From Candidatus Fonsibacter sp. (GTDB taxonomy: Bacteria; Pseudomonadota; Alphaproteobacteria; Pelagibacterales; Pelagibacteraceae), in NCBI GenBank assembly GCA_023257975.1, contig JALRAW010000110.1:1-9309 (forward strand): a stretch of 9,309 bases of DNA, given 5' to 3'. The position numbers and the translations under genes were made by a program. Shown in pieces: positions 6,501 to 9,309 of this stretch. The notes below the pieces were generated by a model. It ran no database searches and was not told the origin of the DNA. It saw only the letters and a list, made by a program, of their open reading frames with translations. The stretch's first letter is position 1. Each line of letters starts with the position of its first letter.

Positions 6501-8742
6501 AGATAATATTTTAAATGCATCATTAGCAACTGAGTTTAGTCAAAAATACCTAGCCTATGCATTGTCTACTATTACACATAGAGCGCTGCCTGATGTTAGG
6601 GATGGTTTAAAACCAGTCCATCGTCGATTACTTTATGCAATGTATCTTTTAAATTTAGGATCAAAGTTACAACCAAAGAAATCCGCAAGAGTAGTGGGTG
6701 ATGTTATTGGTAAATTTCACCCTCATGGAGATCAATCGGTTTATGATGCATTAGTGAGATTAGCTCAAGATTTTTCAATTCGTTATCCATTAGTAAACGG
6801 CCAGGGAAACTTTGGAAATATCGACGGAGATAATGCTGCCGCAATGAGATACACGGAGGCAAAACTTACTGAAATTTCTGAACTTTTACTTGAAAATATA
6901 GATGAAGAAACTGTAGATTTTAAAAGTACCTATGATGGTGACTTACAGGAGCCATTAGTATTTCCAGCTAAATTTCCAAACTTATTAGCAAATGGTGCAT
7001 CTGGAATTGCAGTTGGAATGGCAACAAGTATACCTCCACATAATATTGTTGAGATTTGTGAGGCCTTAAAGATTGTTAATCATGATAAAAATGTTTCAAT
7101 TAAAGAGTTATTAAAAGTTTTACCAGGACCTGATTTTCCAACGGGTGGTATTTTAAATAATAATAAATCTGAAATTTTAAAAGCATATACAACTGGAAAA
7201 GGTTTTTTTGAACTTAGATCTTCTTATAAAATTGAAGATTTAGGTAGGAGCCAATATCAAATATCTATAAACGAAATCCCTTACCAAGTAAGTAAATCAA
7301 CATTAATAGAAAAAATAGCAGATTTAATTATAAGTAAAAAAAATAAATTAATTGATAACGTTATTGATGAATCCGATCAGTTAGTGCGTATTGTTATTCG
7401 TCCAAAAAACAGAAATGTAAAACCAGAAGTATTGATGGAAAGTTTATTTAGACAAACGGATTTACAAGTAAGAATTCCTTTAAATATGAATGTCCTTAAT
7501 TCAAAGCTTCAGCCAAAAGTGATGTCAATAAAAGAAGTTTTGATAAATTTTCTATCTCATCGTTATGAGGTTTTGATTAGAAAATCAGAATTTAGATTAA
7601 AAAATATTAAAAACAGAATAGAAATTTTAATAGGTTTTATTAAAGTTTATCACAATTTAGATAAAATTATTAAAATTATTAGAAATGCCGATGATCCAAA
7701 GTTGCAATTAATAAAAAAATTTAAATTTACGCAAAATCAAGTGAACGCAATTTTAGATATGCGTTTAAGAAATCTTAGGAAACTAGAAGAAAAAGAAATT
7801 AAACAAGAATATAAAGATCTATTATCTGAAAAAAATTTTTTAACAAAATTACTATCCTCTAAATCTTTGCAAAAAAAAGAAATTGATAATGAGGTAGATT
7901 TTTTAATTAAAAAATTTAAAGACGATCCATTATTAGGAAAAAGAAGAACTAAATTAGATAAATTTGGAAGTGTGAATGAAGAAATTTTTGATAATGAAAT
8001 TAAATCAGACGATCCTCTTACTATTACTATTTTTAAAAATGGCTTTATTAAATCGCAAAAAACATTTATTAAAAATTTAGAAGAACAAATTGGTAATGAA
8101 AATATTGCATTATTAATGCATGCGCGTTCTAATGATAAAATTATATTAGTATCAAATTTTGGAAAATTTTACACAATTGAGGCTGATAATATTTTAACAG
8201 GATCTTCAACCGGAAGACCTATCTCTTCTTATTTGACTCTTACCGATAATGAAAAAATTATTGATAGTTTTAAATTTGATAATGAAGGCGAAATATTCAT
8301 TTATACTAAAAATGGATATGGATTTATTGCTCTAGAAAAAAGCCTTGAAACAAATAAAAAAACTGGGAAAAAAGTAATGAATATCAAAGGGGACGATACC
8401 GTTGTTGGAATATCAAAAGTTTTAAAAGATGCAGACTCAGCCATAATCATTTGTGATGCAGATGGAAAAAATAAGATGCTAGCATTTAATATTAATGAAA
8501 TTCCAAAGTTAGATAAGGGCAGAGGAGTTATTTTAGTAAAAGGAAAATCTTTAAAAGTTGTTAGCGCTACCATTTTCAATTCAAAATCAGTTATTAAAGA
8601 TCAGATAGATAAAACGTTGTTTGATAAATCTACTATAGAAGATAATTACGGAAAGAGAGCTCAATCTGGAAAAGTTATTAAGAACTATAAAAATCAAATT
8701 ATGACTAGAAATTTTGAAAATAATATTAGATGTCATTTATAA
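6490..8742 (+). CDS. parC: DNA topoisomerase IV subunit A
   Basis: ParC is the DNA-cleaving subunit of topoisomerase IV, which with ParE decatenates daughter chromosomes. The 750-residue product has the winged-helix/tower breakage-reunion domain: [37 protein letters not shown], the QRDR segment [18 protein letters not shown], and the active-site Tyr121 in [30 protein letters not shown] and a coiled-coil region with [12 protein letters not shown] follow. The C-terminal domain is a degenerate beta-propeller with no GyrA-box (QxRGGxG), which favours ParC over GyrA. The ATG overlaps recO by 11 bases and no Shine-Dalgarno sequence is visible. Gln82 and Asp86 occupy the positions equivalent to E. 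coli Ser80 and Glu84; this looks like the alphaproteobacterial ParC pattern. The gene appears complete. Confidence 0.93.
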   Translation: MKNKDNILNASLATEFSQKYLAYALSTITHRALPDVRDGLKPVHRRLLYAMYLLNLGSKLQPKKSARVVGDVIGKFHPHGDQSVYDALVRLAQDFSIRYPLVNGQGNFGNIDGDNAAAMRYTEAKLTEISELLLENIDEETVDFKSTYDGDLQEPLVFPAKFPNLLANGASGIAVGMATSIPPHNIVEICEALKIVNHDKNVSIKELLKVLPGPDFPTGGILNNNKSEILKAYTTGKGFFELRSSYKIEDLGRSQYQISINEIPYQVSKSTLIEKIADLIISKKNKLIDNVIDESDQLVRIVIRPKNRNVKPEVLMESLFRQTDLQVRIPLNMNVLNSKLQPKVMSIKEVLINFLSHRYEVLIRKSEFRLKNIKNRIEILIGFIKVYHNLDKIIKIIRNADDPKLQLIKKFKFTQNQVNAILDMRLRNLRKLEEKEIKQEYKDLLSEKNFLTKLLSSKSLQKKEIDNEVDFLIKKFKDDPLLGKRRTKLDKFGSVNEEIFDNEIKSDDPLTITIFKNGFIKSQKTFIKNLEEQIGNENIALLMHARSNDKIILVSNFGKFYTIEADNILTGSSTGRPISSYLTLTDNEKIIDSFKFDNEGEIFIYTKNGYGFIALEKSLETNKKTGKKVMNIKGDDTVVGISKVLKDADSAIIICDADGKNKMLAFNINEIPKLDKGRGVILVKGKSLKVVSATIFNSKSVIKDQIDKTLFDKSTIEDNYGKRAQSGKVIKNYKNQIMTRNFENNIRCHL

Positions 8743-8746
8743 TTTC

Positions 8747-9190
8747 ATGAATATTTCCACCTATAAAAAAGTTTTATCAAAATACGCAACCGGAATTACG
8801 ATTGTTACAAAAAAAAATAAAAATGATTTTATTACAGGAATTACGGTAAATTCTTTTGTCTCAATATCTTTAAAACCAGCCTATATTTCATGGAGTTTAG
8901 ATAAAACAACTTCCAGTTTTAAAAAATTTAACAATTTAAAATTTTTTAATATTTATATTTTGTCATCAAAACAAACTAATGTTTCAAATTATTTTTCATC
9001 TAAAGGTTTAATCTCCTCAAGAAATATTTCAAAATTTATTTCTTATATGGCACCTTGCATTGAAGTTGTCGGTTATAGACAAAGAAAAAAAGGGATCACA
9101 TCTTTTGGTGACTTGTGTAGTGATTTTGGTGCAAATGTAAAATTCTTGATAGGCCAAAAAAAAAAATATAAAAAAAAATCATTATTATAA
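8747..9190 (+). CDS. Flavin reductase-domain protein, C-terminus replaced by unrelated sequence
   Basis: The first roughly 85 residues match the flavin reductase (FMN-binding split-barrel) family: KYATGITIVTKK, then ITGITVNSFVSISLKPAYI, then SWSLDKTTSSFKKF and FFNIYILSSKQTNVSNYFSS. Such proteins reduce FMN or FAD with NAD(P)H, often for a partner monooxygenase; the substrate and partner cannot be told here. The start is the ATG at 8747, four bases after the parC stop. A TTG 33 bases upstream is in frame but lies inside parC and adds no family sequence. Family members are about 160 residues and normally end with a GDH-containing barrel strand, which is absent. From about residue 86-95 (9002-9030) the frame instead reads a hydratase-like segment and stops at 9188. 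The 147-residue product is therefore best read as a truncated gene joined in frame to another. Confidence 0.75.
   Translation: MNISTYKKVLSKYATGITIVTKKNKNDFITGITVNSFVSISLKPAYISWSLDKTTSSFKKFNNLKFFNIYILSSKQTNVSNYFSSKGLISSRNISKFISYMAPCIEVVGYRQRKKGITSFGDLCSDFGANVKFLIGQKKKYKKKSLL
9020..9166 (+). pseudogene. Internal fragment of a 2-keto-4-pentenoate hydratase/FAH-like protein
   Basis: In the same frame as the flavin reductase this stretch reads FISYMAPCIEVVGYRQ, then SFGDLCSDFGANVKFLIG. The pattern of an APxIEVV strand followed about 20 residues later by a DFGANVxFLIG-like strand matches the core of the MhpD/HpcG hydratase family, which hydrates 2-hydroxypenta-2,4-dienoate-type compounds. It does not match the end of a flavin reductase. 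A+T-rich codon use resembles the bacterial operon, so the source may be the same or a related genome. The fragment has neither the N-terminal half nor the C-terminal end of such an enzyme. It ends in an A-run at 9156-9166, after which homology is lost. Assignment is from motif memory and is moderately certain. Confidence 0.55.
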
Positions 9191-9202
9191 ATTAAAAGTA
9201 TT
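9156..9202. other. Poly(A)/AT tract marking a probable junction
   Basis: Eleven A residues (9156-9166), a short TAT, and nine more A residues (9170-9178) are followed by an A+T-only stretch broken by few other bases. The hydratase-like frame loses homology in the first A-run and stops at 9188. The next recognisable coding sequence begins at 9203. The tract could be an A-rich 5' leader of the ubiquitin-like gene, a slippage site, or microhomology at a chimeric join. No terminator hairpin is visible. Confidence 0.4.
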
Positions 9203-9256
9203 ATGCAGATTTTCGTAAAAACATTAACAGGAAAAACTATTACACTTGAAGTAGAC
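9203..9256 (+). CDS. Start of a ubiquitin gene (first 17 residues), truncated by a junction
   Basis: The ATG at 9203 opens a frame reading MQIFVKTLTGKTITLEV. This is identical to residues 1-17 of eukaryotic ubiquitin, the small protein attached to lysines of target proteins. The expected continuation (E-P-S-D-T-I-E-N-V in most eukaryotes) is not found; from 9254 the frame reads D-Y-L-R-D-G-F-G-G-W. Upstream is A+T-rich sequence with stops and no LRLRGG tail, so this looks like the first unit of a gene and not an internal polyubiquitin repeat. Codons are A/T-ending, suggesting an A+T-rich eukaryote or a large eukaryotic DNA virus. Seventeen exact residues make the match convincing, but the piece is too short to name a source. 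Confidence 0.8.
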
Positions 9257-9309
9257 TACCTTCGCGACGGCTTCGGCGGGTGGGTCATCGTCAATGAAGT
9301 AAACACACA
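9257..9309. other. G+C-rich tail of unrelated origin
   Basis: The last 53 bases switch abruptly to G+C-rich sequence. The forward frame continuing from the ubiquitin start reads YLRDGFGGWVIVNEVNT. One reverse-strand frame is also fully open, reading VYFIDDDPPAEAVAKVV, which looks at least as protein-like. With so little sequence neither can be chosen and no family is recognised. The composition break at about 9256 marks another junction. Confidence 0.4.

Noticed and set aside
8301..8579. Minus-strand open frame inside parC
   Set aside because: It is antisense to the ParC C-terminal domain; hydrophobic composition comes from reversed Lys/Asp/Ile codons.
8714..8746. TTG-initiated extension of the flavin reductase into parC
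   Set aside because: The ATG at 8747, four bases after the parC stop, fits family length and operon spacing better.
9203..9309. A bacterial ubiquitin-like conjugation system
   Set aside because: Only 17 residues match, the Gly-Gly tail is absent, no E1/E2/E3 or JAB-type neighbours are present, and the segment is bounded by composition breaks.
1..9309. CRISPR arrays, tRNA/rRNA genes, insertion sequences or phage genes
   Set aside because: No regular repeats, tRNA-like cloverleaf, transposase motifs or terminal inverted repeats were seen; the core is covered by housekeeping genes.

Overview
The central part of the window (about 245 to 9000) is a very A+T-rich, gene-dense bacterial operon, all on the + strand. 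In order it carries spoT, pyrE, pdxJ, acpS, lepB, rnc, era, recO, parC and a flavin reductase. Base composition, protein style (Lys/Ile/Asn-rich, short genes, alphaproteobacterial ParC and RecO motifs), absence of Shine-Dalgarno sequences and start/stop overlaps all point to a streamlined marine alphaproteobacterium, most likely of the SAR11 (Pelagibacterales) type. That placement is inferred from gene order and composition; no search was run.

Layout: spoT lacks its true 5' end at a left junction (about 204-260). The genes from pyrE to parC (1920-8742) look intact, with family motifs in place. Adjacent genes overlap by 4-23 bases, abut, or are 4 bases apart. No promoter, terminator, RNA gene or intergenic stretch is visible, so this is read as one transcription unit whose promoter lies upstream of the window. 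Functions are stringent response, pyrimidine and vitamin B6 synthesis, acyl-carrier-protein activation, protein export, RNA processing and ribosome assembly, recombinational repair, and chromosome decatenation.

The two ends do not belong to this operon. Bases 1 to about 205 have a near-balanced base composition and encode, on the - strand, two HAT repeats resembling eukaryotic SART3/Prp24-type splicing factors. At the right end the flavin reductase runs in frame into a piece of a 2-keto-4-pentenoate hydratase-like protein (about 9020-9166). A poly(A)/AT tract follows, then the exact first 17 residues of ubiquitin (9203-9253), then an unrelated G+C-rich tail (about 9257-9309). The simplest reading is a genuine bacterial operon with chimeric ends, as from single-cell amplification or metagenome misassembly, and not a new biological system. 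The two eukaryotic pieces could come from a protist sampled together with bacteria.

A separate point is SpoT itself. Its HD, synthetase and TGS parts are recognisable, but the roughly 140-residue region that normally separates TGS from the C-terminal ACT domain is absent. This is either lineage-specific shortening or another join.
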